A stretch of DNA of 64,000 bases from Bolinopsis microptera (GCF_026151205.1 NC_087079.1:17726945-17790944), one strand, 5' to 3'; shown: positions 1-11,401, counted from the stretch's first letter. Notes: generated by a model not told the origin, from the sequence alone. Made by a program: numbers and translations.

Positions 1-590
1 GGGTATCAAGTTACACGCGGGCGTATAATGTTAACGTGGTGACGATGTATAAAATATGAGGTCATTTCTAGCTGTATTTATTCGACCAACACTTTCAGGT
101 TTATTTAAAAGAACGATTTACAAAGTTAGAATCATTTGTACGCTATATTCTCATTCACCCCCCTGCGCAAGTCGCCCTAAATCTTATTTCAATTTTATTG
201 ATTAACGGCAGCAGTAAGCTCAGTTTTCGAATTTAATATAAATCCCCGATTTTTTCAATCTTGAAAAAACCTGCCACATAATTTGTAATACCTTTGGTCG
301 TCAATAAATTAAAATATGCTCCGAATGATCAACGCTTTTTATCGAACACAAAAGAATCGATGGTGAATTAATAGATTAGAGGGAGTTTAATCAAAAACTC
401 TGCTGGAATGCTGGATTAAAAAACAACTGATTAATTTAATATAATTTTTGGTTACTGTAAAAAAACAATGCCGTCCTCAAACACAGATGACACAGATGAC
501 TCATGGAACTATGACAACAAACTAACAAACCAATAAACTAGGACCAATGAACAAGGTATGAAGTAGACTAATAACATTAATAAACTCACT
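1..590. other. non-coding flank, nothing recognised
   Basis: AT-rich sequence with stops in all frames. I see no exon with credible splice sites, no RNA gene and no repeat longer than a short duplication (ACACAGATG twice near 480). Confidence 0.5.
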
Positions 591-625
591 TTAACAAGAT
601 GTGAATCAGACTAATTAGGCTAACA

Positions 626-776
626 GACTCACTAATTAATTACTAATTAGACTCACTAATTAAATAATTACTAATTAGACTCACTAATTAACTAATTACT
701 AATTAGACTCACTAATTAACTAATTAGTAATTACTAATTAGACTCACTAATTAACTAATTACTAATTAGACTCACT
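626..776. repeat. AT-rich tandem repeat, unit about 28 bp
   Basis: Alternating blocks of ACTAATTAGACTCACTAATT with short spacers of AACTAATT or AAATAATT, about five copies. It lies downstream of the minus-strand NTEG gene. Confidence 0.75.
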
Positions 777-1103
777 TTAACGCAGTCCACCTGGGTCCCC
801 CTACATCCTTAACAAAGAACATGAAACTACAGCCTCATATAAACAGAGTGTATTATATGTGCAATGAGACAAGAGCAAGTGCACTGCATGTTAACCTTAT
901 ACTTTTAACATTTTATAGTTTACACTTACTGTCATACTCATAGTCAATATTTGTGATGCATATCACACATATCACACATATAACGCACATATCACGGAGG
1001 TATGTTTTTCTAAATCAAGTGGTTTGCAAATAATCAATAAAATGCGGCTGTGTGGGATTGCTTGCGGAGTAGCAGTGTCAGTGTTACTTCGGGCAGAAGA
1101 GTG

Positions 1104-2952
1104 TTACCTCGGGCAGAAGATGGAGATATCAGAGTTGTTGCTGAGATCCCAGTCTGAGTAGACAGAGTCAGGGTACGAGAACATTGGAACATCCTGCTCT
1201 CCTTCTTCTTCTCCTTCGTCTTCTCCTGGCGACGTGTCTGCTTCATTGTAGTTCCTGTGGTACAAAGATGAAAAGTAGCCCTCACTACCAATACTGGAGC
1301 CAGGAGGAGTCTCTACCCCACATCTTTGTAACAAAACATCACTCATATCCATAGCCTCTACTCTCTCCACATCCACTCTACACACTAACACATACTGAGA
1401 GCAAGACGTTTTCCTCCACACCAAACTAAAGTCATATTGTCTCAGGACACAATCCTGGATAGACACTCCACAGTTCTTAAACACCTCCCGATCTGGGATC
1501 AGCTTCTGTTGTCTCCTGCTCCTGTGACACCCAGTAAACTTGAGAGTGATAGGTCCGTTGAGAGAGAAGATAAAGACAGGGAAGGAGGGGTCCCGTCTAG
1601 AACATTCCTCCAACACGTGGTCTACCCTGTTACATTCAGCGTTACAACCCTCAGTGTTACCCTCAGTGTTACCCTCAGTGTTACCCTCAGTGTTACCCTC
1701 AGTGTTACCCTCAGTGTTACCCTCAGTGTTACCCTCAGTGTTACCCTCAGTGTTACCCTCAGTGTTACCCTCAGTGTTACCCTCAGTGTTACCCTCAGTG
1801 TTACCCTCAGTGTTACCCTCAGTGTTACCCTCAGTGTTACCCTCAGTGTTACCCTCAGTGTTACCCTCAGTGTTACCCTCAGTGTTACCCTCAGTGTTAC
1901 CCTCAGTGTTACCCTCAGTGTTACCCTCAGTGTTACCCTCAGTGTTACCCTCAGTGTTACCCTCAGCGTTACAACCCTCAGTGTTACCCTCAGTGTTACC
2001 CTCAGTGTTACCCTCAGTGTTACCCTCAGTGTTACCCTCAGTGTTACCCTCAGTGTTACCCTCAGTGTTACCCTCAGTGTTACCCTCAGTGTTACCCTCA
2101 GTGTTACCCTCAGTGTTACCCTCAGTGTTACCCTCAGTGTTACCCTCAGTGTTACCCTCAGTGTTACCCTCAGTGTTACCCTCAGTGTTACCCTCAGTGT
2201 TACCCTCAGCGTTACAACCCTCAGTGTTACCCTCAGTGTTACCCTCAGTGTTACCCTCAGTGTTACCCTCAGTGTTACCCTCAGTGTTACCCTCAGTGTT
2301 ACCCTCAGTGTTACCCTCAGTGTTACCCTCAGTGTTACCCTCAGTGTTACCCTCAGTGTTACCCTCAGTGTTACCCTCAGTGTTAGCAGTTAGTCTGAGC
2401 ACACTAACAGAGTTGTAACTCACCCCCATCACCTCACTGATAGTCTCCACCACACTGCTCACCACAGAGTCATCTTCTTCGCACAGTCTATAAGAAGGGG
2501 GAGACAGTTCTTCAGAGAGGGAGGGGTTGTACAGTCTGTAGGGTAGAGGAGAGAGGTGTCCTGGTATATCCTGGTATATCCTGGTGTGTCCTGGTACATC
2601 CCCAGAGAAGGGGAGGAACTCCCTGCTCTGTTGAAGGTGGTTCAGTAGCGTGTGTCTAGCAGGCCGGGGCAGGATGTGTTTGGTAGTGGTAACTCCTACC
2701 AGTCTGTCTATCTCTTCCATCATCCCATCAAACGAGGTTATTTCCATTATTATACTATACCACAGACAGGTAACTCTGTGATAGAGGGACTGTGTAATAG
2801 AGGGTAGAAGTGCTGACAGGGGTGAAATGTTAAAATGCTCACCTCTTGTGCACCAGACTGTTCCTTTTGTCTGGAATGTCGGGTACCGGGGAGGGGGAAC
2901 GAGCTAGAGGCACCTCGTTCACAACGTTAGCAAGGAAAAAGTAATCTCCCAT
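1104..2952 (-). CDS. NTEG-repeat protein, two exons, unrecognised family
   Basis: Minus-strand gene of two exons. Exon 1 runs 2952 to 2843, starting ATG and reading MGDYFFLANVVNEVPL, with donor AAGAG/GTGAGC. Exon 2 runs from acceptor TATAG at 2756-2755 (first base 2754) to TAA at 1106-1104. The joined length is 1761 bp, 587 codons with stop, so the frame is kept and the product is 586 aa. The first part carries a proline-rich stretch and a small GH-T-RIYQDIPGH duplication. The middle is about 250 residues of N-T-E-G repeat. After it comes a Cys-containing, beta-like segment (FPVFIFSLNGPITLKF) and an acidic Glu/Asp/Ser tail. I do not recognise the family. No signal peptide or membrane segment is visible. 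An in-frame TAA lies upstream of the ATG, supporting a first exon, although an acceptor-like CACACAG between TAA and ATG leaves an internal exon possible. A GTGAGT-like donor just before the repeat in transcript order means the repeat could instead be intronic. Confidence 0.6.
1638..2385 (-). repeat. 12-bp coding minisatellite (NTEG repeats)
   Basis: About 60 copies of the plus-strand unit TTACCCTCAGTG, read on the minus strand as Asn-Thr-Glu-Gly. Three 15-bp variants (TTACAACCCTCAGCG type) insert a Cys codon and change one residue to Ala. All length changes seen are multiples of three, so the host frame stays open. Copies are nearly identical, which points to recent expansion or homogenisation. 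Confidence 0.9.
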
Positions 2953-3251
2953 ACAGGCATAGACTGTGTGTTACACAAAGTTAATATTATTATTAACATT
3001 TAACAGCTTCTATAAATGGAGTGGAAACAAGCTTCTTCACAATATAAAAGGGACAACAATTCGGAAAATTAACAAAGATCGAATGCAACTTAAAGCCAAA
3101 TACCACAAGCAGAGGGACACACCTCTCACAAAACCTCAGAAAGAGGCCCAGCAAAACAAGGGGTGCACACTACATAACTCTAGTCACGTGACATGTGTTT
3201 AGACCACGTGACCTCACAACATCCTAGCTGAACAAGAGAGAGTAGTGAGGC

Positions 3252-5244
3252 GTGTGGAGACAACACAGCACTATCAGCAGTGTGTGGAGACAACACAGCA
3301 CTATCAGTAGTGTGTGGAGACAACACAGCACTATCAGCAGTGTGTGGAGACAACACAGCACTATCAGCAGTGTGTGGAGACAACACAGCACTATCAGCAG
3401 TGTGTGGAGACAACACAGCACTATCAGCAGTGTGTGGAGACAACACAGCACTATCAGCAGTGTGTGGAGACAACACAGCACTATCAGCAGTGTGTGGAGA
3501 CAACACAGCACTATCAGCAGTGTGTGGAGACAACACAGCACTATCAGCAGTGTGTGGAGACAACACAGCACTATCAGCAGTGTGTGGAGACAACACAGCA
3601 CTATCAGCAGTGTGTGGAGACAACACAGCACTATCAGCAGTGTGTGGAGACAACACAGCACTATCAGCAGTGTGTGGAGACAACACAGCACTATCAGCAG
3701 TGTGTGGAGACAACACAGCACTATCAGCAGTGTGTGGAGACAACACAGCACTATCAGCAGTGTGTGGAGACAACACAGCACTATCAGCAGTGTGTGGAGA
3801 CAACACAGCACTATCAGCAGTGTGTGGAGACAACACAGCACTATCAGCAGTGTGTGGAGACAACACAGCACTATCAGCAGTGTGTGGAGACAACACAGCA
3901 CTATCAGCAGTGTGTGGAGACAACACAGCACTATCAGCAGTGTGTGGAGACAACACAGCACTATCAGCAGTGTGTGGAGACAACACAGCACTATCAGCAG
4001 TGTGTGGAGACAACACAGCACTATCAGCAGTGTGTGGAGACAACACAGCACTATCAGCAGTGTGTGGAGACAACACAGCACTATCAGCAGTGTGTGGAGA
4101 CAACACAGCACTATCAGCAGTGTGTGGAGACAACACAGCACTATCAGCAGTGTGTGGAGACAACACAGCACTATCAGCAGTGTGTGGAGACAACACAGCA
4201 CTATCAGCAGTGTGTGGAGACAACACAGCACTATCAGCAGTGTGTGGAGACAACACAGCACTATCAGCAGTGTGTGGAGACAACACAGCACTATCAGCAG
4301 TGTGTGGAGACAACACAGCACTATCAGCAGTGTGTGGAGACAACACAGCACTATCAGCAGTGTGTGGAGACAACACAGCACTATCAGCAGTGTGTGGAGA
4401 CAACACAGCACTATCAGCAGTGTGTGGAGACAACACAGCACTATCAGCAGTGTGTGGAGACAACACAGCACTATCAGCAGTGTGTGGAGACAACACAGCA
4501 CTATCAGCAGTGTGTGGAGACAACACAGCACTATCAGCAGTGTGTGGAGACAACACAGCACTATCAGCAGTGTGTGGAGACAACACAGCACTATCAGCAG
4601 TGTGTGGAGACAACACGGCACTATCAGCAGTGTGTGGAGACAACACAGCACTATCAGCAGTGTGTGGAGACAACACAGCACTATCAGCAGTGTGTGGAGA
4701 CAACACAGCACTATCAGCAGTGTGTGGAGACAACACAGCACTATCAGCAGTGTGTGGAGACAACACAGCACTATCAGCAGTGTGTGGAGACAACACAGCA
4801 CTATCAGCAGTGTGTGGAGACAACACAGCACTATCAGCAGTGTGTGGAGACAACACAGCACTATCAGCAGTGTGTGGAGACAACACTATCAGCAGTGTGT
4901 GGAGACAACACAGCACTATCAGCAGCGTGTGGAGACAACACAGCACTATCAGCAGTGTGTGGAGACAACACAGCACTATCAGCAGTGTGTGGAGACAACA
5001 CAGCACTATCAGCAGTGTGTGGAGACAACACAGCACTATCAGTAGTGTGTGGAGACAACACAGCACTATCAGCAGTGTGTGGAGACAACACAGCACTATC
5101 AGCAGTGTGTGGAGACAACACGGCACTATCAGCAGTGTGTGGAGACAACACAGCACTATCAGCAGCGTGTGGAGACAACACAGCACTATCAGTAGTGTGT
5201 GGAGACAACACAGCACTATCAGCAGCGTGTGGAGACAACACTAT
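3252..5244. repeat. 30-bp satellite array, about 66 copies
   Basis: Near-perfect tandem copies of a 30-bp unit containing GTGTGTGGAGACAACAC followed by AGCACTATCAGCA. One unit near 4881 is shortened. Single-base variants (CAGTAG, CAGCG, CACGG) concentrate in the first and last units while the centre is uniform, as expected for unequal exchange. A lone half unit (AGTGTGTGGAGACAACAC) lies outside at about 5602. The unit length is divisible by three and lacks stops in most frames, so very long spurious open frames appear on both strands. Confidence 0.95.
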
Positions 5245-6266
5245 CTGACACTCTGGGAACACCAAACAACACAACATCAAGTCTTTCATTAATTAGCAGG
5301 TACTCTCTCTCTCTGTTGGGAGGAGACAACAAGCTTGCATTGGTACTCTCTTCTACTGTTCTTACAAGCACACACTGATAGTGCACAGATTATCTGATGT
5401 TAGATACACATGTAACACAGGGGGGTCTATCTGTTAGGTAGTGCTGCCGGGAAACAGGGTCATGATGAAGTAAGTCTTGACATTTTATGACATGACTGGA
5501 AAAAGGGTGGGAAATAAGCTATTGTGTGAACTCCAAAAGGGCTAAAATGCACGATCAAAGAAATAAAATGTAAAGATAATAAATTTGCACGTCTCATCTC
5601 TAGTGTGTGGAGACAACACATCTCTAACTAAGCACACTGTTAGAGAACCTAATGACAGTACTGAATACAACCCAGCTAACACCAGCAATTCCTATATTTC
5701 AACACTTAGCACTACATCAGTGTTCAAACTACGAGCAAACTACATATAAATACCCGCCAAATATTACATCGCGTACTCTCTGAGAGAGCGGGAAACCAAA
5801 CAAGCACTAGTCAGACTACATCACAGCAGGGTTGGAACGTGTGTAACAACCCGCAAAACACGTAACCAGTGGTGTTTATAGTATTTAGTATGGTTCAATT
5901 AGAAATTCTCAGGAAGAGTGGATCCTATGGCTGAACTGTACTCTAGTATAATACAGGGTCCATTATATACGTTATCTCAACATAGGTATGGGATTTAATT
6001 GTATCGATATCAGACAATGATATTGGTTACCATAAACGGTAACAGCGAGGCACCATTAGCAGAGAGGCTGCATCATTAGCAGAGAGGCTGCATCATTAGC
6101 AGAGAGGCTGCACCCCCACCCACCCCCACCCACTTGAACTGTGATAACTATAAAACCATACCAGACTATTTATATTTCACCGCACAGATATTGAACCTTT
6201 TATAACGGGTACCTCGAATAAAAAAGAATGTAAAAAGTTATTATATAACCAGGGAAACGAACTTAC
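5245..6266. other. intergenic or intronic sequence with short repeats
   Basis: No coding exon is convincing. It contains a stray satellite half unit near 5602, three copies of ATTAGCAGAGAGGCTGCATC at 6056-6110, and a CACCCCCACC run at 6111-6132. If the exon at 6267-6397 belongs to the NTEG gene, this is intron. Confidence 0.5.
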
Positions 6267-6397
6267 TTTCCGAGCGAGATTGTGTCTGTCTCAGATTTGG
6301 AGGCTAGCTTGAAGAGCTTTAGGGAGAGCTCGTCAGCTGTAGCCCTTTTAACTTGTAACCCTTCTAGTTGCACACACCGCATTGTTACTGCTTCCAA
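6267..6397 (-). CDS. orphan internal exon, helical coiled-coil-like
   Basis: Minus-strand exon bounded by acceptor TTTCTATTTCAG (just above 6397) and a perfect donor GTAAGT (6266-6261). Its length of 131 bp is 43 codons plus two bases. Only one frame is open; the other two contain TAA early. The product begins LEAVTMRCVQLEGLQVKRAT and continues rich in Leu, Lys, Glu and Ser, likely amphipathic helix. It enters in phase 0 and leaves in phase 2. The downstream NTEG gene exon at 2952-2843 does not accept phase 2 at either visible acceptor, so a missing exon or a separate gene is implied. No upstream partner exon was found. Confidence 0.5.
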
Positions 6398-6616
6398 CTG
6401 AAATAGAAACACGTCAATATAAAAATATGATGTTCTCAATTGTATTATTGAGCCCGGGTGAGAACAGAAGCAACAGTAAATATTACTGATTTTACTCTAG
6501 TAGCAGAGTGTAGCTGTGAAGCTACTACTCTAGTGTTTGTAGGTATGCAGTTTATTTATTAGTGAAAAGGTGTGGTTGCTCCAGTTGACAGATAATGTGA
6601 ATTGTCCTATTGTACA

Positions 6617-6682
6617 GGTGAGTACATGTTATCAGACACTGCCAACTACAGGTGAGTACATGTTATTAGACACTGCCAACAC
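6617..6682. repeat. short tandem duplication around CAGGTGAGTACATG
   Basis: Two adjacent copies of a unit of about 40 bp with ACAGGTGAGTACATGTTAT and GACACTGCCAAC. Each copy contains a consensus-like plus-strand 5' splice site, but no exon is evident upstream. Confidence 0.6.
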
Positions 6683-7000
6683 AATGAAGATACCATTGTT
6701 TTCAATCAACACTTAGATTATTCCTTAAAATGGGTGCGGATACTGTACGGCTATTACACGAATGAAAGAATATCAATTGTTTTATTTAGGAAGAAATCAA
6801 CTGTGTTTTCACTGTTTTGTTCCCCCGTCCTTTTTACTGAACATTGAATACTGTTATTTATAGTGATTTTTTCCTTTTCACCCTTTTGAAAAAAGGCAAT
6901 AGTGAAAGGTTACAAATGGAGGTTTTTGCAGAAAAACGTGGATTTTGGAGATTGCAGTAGGTGGGTCTGAGTATGCATGTCGTGTTCCTTGCTTCCGTTC

Positions 7001-7013
7001 GTTACCAAGCAAC
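7001..7013. promoter_or_regulatory. RFX X-box motif in a GC-rich patch
   Basis: GTTACCAAGCAAC matches the RFX X-box form GTNRCC-N-RGYAAC with a one-base spacer. It is followed within 100 bp by GCGCGCGCGCGAGG and GCGCGGCGCGAC, the most CpG-rich stretch of the neighbourhood. It lies about 0.54 kb upstream of the plus-strand four-TM gene and about 0.6 kb upstream of the minus-strand exon at 6267-6397, so it could serve a divergent promoter. RFX sites are known to control ciliary genes in animals; a role here is inference. Confidence 0.45.
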
Positions 7014-7549
7014 GAAAAAGTTGCGCGCGCGCGAGGATTGCTTGCGGAGATGTGTTGTATAGATAGCCTGTGATCTATGAATGCGCGGCGCGACTGTGTT
7101 TTAATGTATACGATTACGATGGATGTAATGTATAATATTACAATTAGGTAATACGCCCAATAACAATTTGTACGTGGCACGCGTAGTGTATTGATGTGTA
7201 TACGACATACGAGTATAGTTTACCTTTGCTGATAATTTCTTGAATTACAGATACAAGTTAAGTTCTACGGCAATTGAACTGAATTTTTTCCCGTATTTGA
7301 TGCATAATTTATCAATATTATTATCATGAAGATTGAAGTGAGCTGATTGGAGCTTATACTTAAAGTTATAGTAAATGTGAAATGGAAATCTAGCGTCCGC
7401 CAAAACGAAACAACGGGCGCAATTCTTGTTTCATATTAAAGTATTAACATAAGCTAAGCGCCTGCATCTTGAAATAACGTAATTAACAAATGCGTGTATT
7501 TTATTAACAGCTTAGCGTTTTACAAGGTTTCATTAGTTGGACAATAGAC

Positions 7550-10500
7550 ATGTCACTAGTAGGGGCTGCGTGTGTAGTTGTGGCAACGATATCTCAACTT
7601 GCAATACTTGTATTGCTCTATCTGGCTAAAACAAAAAGTATGATATGATTATGTCATAAATAATAAATATATCATGATGATATATAAGTGGTATGATTTA
7701 AATAGACGGTTCAATTTCTTAAAGCTAAGTAGACTAGATTCTCCTTTCAACAGACGGGCTCTCTCGTATTGATTAGTAGCACTAATCTGAGCGAGAAAAT
7801 ACTATCTAATCACGCGAATAATTATTAATTAATTAATTAACTAATTAGTTAACTAATTAATTTCCAGCAGGTTGGTTATTTCCCACTTATATCGGCACTC
7901 TCACTCTCAGTACTTTCCTTATGATTCTGAGAATCTTTCAAGTTCTCTCCAACAGAGGTAATGTATTTACAATTTCACTTTCTTTTTAATTTAAATTTAA
8001 TGTTTAATCTAAATTTAATGTTTATAAATTTCAAAATTATAATTTCACAATTATATTCAGTTTCTCGCAGTTTGTTAAAAAATACCCTCATAATCAATTG
8101 TTGTACTGCAGGGATATTGAAACAAGACAACTTTTATAAAAGAAGTAAGTATAAGGTTATTTGTTTGATAATTATACATAATTATATATGTAGTTATATA
8201 TACAGGGTGGCCCAAAAGTGACTACCCACACGCAACCTCTTAATAACTCACGTAATTCGTCTCCAAATTGCACCAAAATTTCAGAGATTATAGATATGGG
8301 TCAAACTTAGATTTCCTGAAAGTTTCGTAAGCCACGCCCAATTACAGTGGGCGTGGCGTGACACTCCCTCTTTTTCACTATTGTCTTCATAAAATGAGAA
8401 CGCTTTAAGCTAAGAACTCCAAATTTTTTGCACACATTTGGCTTGATAATTTAAAACCTTTCCCAAAGTTTCAAGTTCATTGTTCAAAATTTGGCTGAGT
8501 TATGACCATTTCAAAATTCATCGGAAACGTGATCCGAGCACTCAGTCAGTGATCTCTGCACTCAATCAGTGATCTCGTCACCCAATCTGATCAAGAGTAA
8601 GGCGTTAGCTGTATTAATGAGGTTCATTAGGCTTTACCAAACATACTGAGGAGATGACGACCTGATCATGATTGATTGGATACCGATAATGACTTTGCTA
8701 GACAGGAAAACACCGAATTCTTCGTAAAAGTGAGGTCCTAGGATTCCACGAGAACTGATGGCGCACCAGATCGTGACCTTTTCAGGAAAATCAGGAATCA
8801 CGGTCTAAAAGTTGGTGTTTCTTTGTGATCCGATAGGCCCGGTTAGAAAGATCTCGCTTTAGGATTCGTTGAAGGGATGTTCTGCTGAGGTCTAAGGCAG
8901 GAGCTCGTTTTCGGGTGCCAATTTTAGGTGTATCCATCACGTCACAAAAAACCATGGTGATGTTTTCTTCGGTCCTCGCAGTTCGTCTTCTGCCGACTCT
9001 TCGCCGATCGTTTGCAGAAAAAGTGAACTTGATCTTGTGATGCATATCAAAGCAGCTTTTCCGGCAAGGGGATGGTCGGTTGAATTTCATTTGAAATTGT
9101 CGTTTAAGCTGAGGACAAAACTCCCCATTCTCTTTCTTCAGGTAGACAAACAATCGTTGTTCCGCAGTATAGGGAGGATAGTGAACCATTTTCGATGATT
9201 CAATGGATAGTTCATTCCTTTTTATCGATTGTAAGGAACGAACCTGTGACTAGCAGGGCTAACAAGCCCTGCAACCAATCAAGCGGTGCATGTGAGCCAA
9301 ACAGGCCATTAACCAAGTGCAGAGATCACTGACTGAGTGTTCGGATCACGTTTCCGATGAATTTTGAAATGGTCATAACTCAGCCAAATTTTGAACAATG
9401 AACTTGAAACTTTGGGAAAGGTTTTAAATTATCAAGCCAAATGTGTGCAAAAAATTTGGAGTTCTTAGCTTAAAGCGTTCTCATTTTATGAAGACAATAG
9501 TGAAAAAGAGGGAATGTCACGCCACGCCCACTGTAATTGGGCGTGGCTTACGAAACTTTCAGGAAATCTAAGTTTGACCCATATCTATAATCTCTGAAAT
9601 TTTGGTGCAATTTGAAGACGAATTACGTGAGTTATTAAAAGGTTGCGTGTGGGTAGTCACTTTTGGGCCACCCTGTAATATATTTATATAAATTCAAATG
9701 TGAGCCTTTAGGAACTGAATCTAAATTTAGGTTGTGTTCTGCTGCTAAACTTTCTAGCTGAAAGCCCGTCCTACGGACATCTACTTCAGATTCGAGATGT
9801 AGTTCCCCCGAAGTAGCTGTTATTGTTGAATGTGTATTGTGAACTGGTTTTAACTAGGACAGTATACAGTAGACAATATGTGAAAGCTCCATCATTGAAT
9901 TACCCTGTATAATGTATATAAGCACAGTAACTGCAGTTTTGCACCCTGCAACACAAAGCGTAACAAGATACTAGTTTTGCACCACCTGGTCTATAGTACT
10001 ATGGTTAACAGTAAACACAAGGAAAGTTAGTTACTTGGCCATCATATATTTGAAACAGACTAACTTTGAATTATTCATTTATACAATGCAATTTTTATGA
10101 GTTGCCTCGTAAGTACGAGGGGGAGACTGTAGTTTCAGTAAGACCAACTCGGCAGTTACTATTAGTCTGGCAACTACAAATAATATGGGACAAAATACTT
10201 TTAAATATTATGGGACAAAATACCTTTAAATAATATGGGACAAAATACTTTTAAACAATATGGGACAAAATACTTTTAAATAATATGGGACAAAATACTT
10301 TTAAATAATATGGGACAAAATACTTTTAAATAATATGGGACAAAATACTTTTAAATAATATGGGACAAAATACTTTAAAATATTATGGGACAAAATACTT
10401 TTAAATAATATGGGACAAAATACTTTTAAACAATATGGGACAAAATACTTTTAAATAATATGGGACAAAATACTTTTAAATAATATGGGACAAAATACTT

Positions 10501-10984
10501 TTAAATAATATGGGACAAAATACTATTAAATAATATGGGACAAAATACTTTTAAATAATATGGGACAAAATACTTTTAAATAATATGGGACAAAATACTT
10601 TTAAATAATATGGGACAAAATACTTTTAAATAATATGGGACAAACACAATGTATTTACGGAACGAAAATTAATGTATGTATGTATGTATGTATGTATGTA
10701 TGTATGTATGTATGTATGTATGTATGTATGTATGTATGTATGTATGTATATCCTGTAGAGGAACTTGTTAGATGATGTGTACTGGAGAACCAATGTACAA
10801 TGTACAATGTACAATGTACAATGCACTATTAATGCGATTAAGGCAGGTCGTAACCCTATTATAACTAATATATTTCAGACGCAGAGGTTATCAGGTTTAC
10901 TACGATACTAATAGGAGTACTAACAGGTTAATCAAGAGCATTTGCAATTACACGTGTTACAATTTACTTGCTTTCGTGTTATTT

Positions 10985-11015
<31 letters not shown>

Positions 11016-11275
11016 CACTAAAACCCCTTATATCCCCAGTGCTGGCCTCATCAGTGATACTAGGAGTGTTTGTGTACATAAGCTACCTGTTCTACTTAGA
11101 AGAAGAGCACGACGTACTGCACTCCTACACGTACGGGTACGGAGTGACACTAGAAGTGGGGGTAATGGAGCACGTGACTGTGCTCACTATCACAGTGTTG
11201 GGGGGAGTGTCCGTGTTGGGGCACGTGATTAACACGTGTTTAGCGTGCTGTTGTCATGGCGACCTAGCTCAGTAG
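7550..11275 (+). CDS. four-transmembrane protein, five exons
   Basis: Reconstructed by splice sites. Exons: 7550-7637, 7871-7957, 8112-8144, 10879-10926 and 11040-11275, total 492 bp, 163 aa plus TAG. Donors are A/GTATGA, G/GTAATG, A/GTAAGT and G/GTTAAT; acceptors are TTCCAGCAG, ACTGCAG, TTTCAG and CCCCAG. Every intron is phase 1 and the frame stays open throughout, strong support for a real gene. Predicted membrane segments: residues about 3-26, 31-52, 72-103 and 127-151, with an acidic loop (YLEEEHDVLH) and a Cys-rich C-terminal end (CLACCC). This resembles small tetraspan families such as claudin/PMP22-like proteins in layout only; no signature motif was seen. The exon 2 acceptor is a tandem NAGNAG (CAGCAG), which would give S or TG at the junction. 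A mariner element sits in intron 3 and microsatellites in introns 3 and 4. A polyadenylation signal lies at 11402. Confidence 0.75.
8203..9675 (-). mobile_element. Tc1/mariner element with 360-bp terminal inverted repeats
   Basis: Starts CAGGGTGGCCCAAAAGT and ends with its reverse complement, flanked by TA on both sides (8201-8202 and 9676-9677), the mariner target duplication. The inverted repeats (8203-8562 and 9316-9675) are nearly identical, so insertion is fairly recent. The element is 1473 bp and lies in intron 3 of the four-TM gene. The internal transposase is internally deleted, so the copy is non-autonomous. Confidence 0.92.
8705..9189 (-). pseudogene. broken mariner transposase
   Basis: The N-terminal part is open from 9189 to a stop at 8791 and reads MVHYPPYTAEQRLFVYLKKE, a helix-turn-helix domain as in mariner-type transposases with basic arginine patches. 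After a frame change a catalytic-core piece follows at about 8790-8705 (VTIWCAISSRGILGPHFYEE), matching the block that lies between the first and second catalytic Asp of the family. The segment with the first Asp and everything after this block are missing, so no active DDE/D enzyme can be made. Confidence 0.8.
10173..10648. repeat. 25-bp tandem repeat, about 19 copies
   Basis: Unit TATGGGACAAAATACTTTTA plus AATAA, 25 bp, with scattered single-base variants. It lies in intron 3 of the four-TM gene, between the mariner element and exon 4. Confidence 0.93.
10672..10749. repeat. (TATG)n microsatellite
   Basis: About 19 uninterrupted copies of the tetramer TATG/ATGT, in intron 3 of the four-TM gene. 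Confidence 0.97.
10794..10823. repeat. (ACAATGT)n, four copies
   Basis: Heptamer repeat with GTAC at each junction, about 55 bp upstream of exon 4 of the four-TM gene. Confidence 0.9.
10983..11018. repeat. (TTTCAC)n within the intron 4 pyrimidine tract
   Basis: Six copies of TTTCAC just before the acceptor of the last exon of the four-TM gene. The repeat supplies the pyrimidine tract, so copy-number change could alter splicing. Confidence 0.85.
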
Positions 11276-11401
11276 ACATGTCAGATGTAGTCAGATGTTA
11301 CACTTTAATTCAGTTTTTTCAGTTTTCTTGAATATGAATGAACAAAATTTCCCATGACGTGTTAAAAGTTATGTATCAATGGGGTTTCTACAAAATATGT
11401 C

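Noticed and set aside
1437..2418. Plus-strand frames of about 300 codons reading VTLS or LPSV repeats
   Set aside because: They are opposite-strand shadows of the NTEG minisatellite. The minus frame has non-repeat coding sequence on both sides and an upstream exon; the plus frames do not.
3180..5292. Open frames of 545-678 codons on both strands
   Set aside because: They are readings of the 30-bp satellite, whose length is a multiple of three and which lacks stops in most frames. No splice, start or composition evidence supports any of them.
6878..7180. 100-codon minus-strand frame over the GC-rich patch
   Set aside because: No splice site or context; mixed composition. The X-box and CpG patch inside it suit a promoter better.
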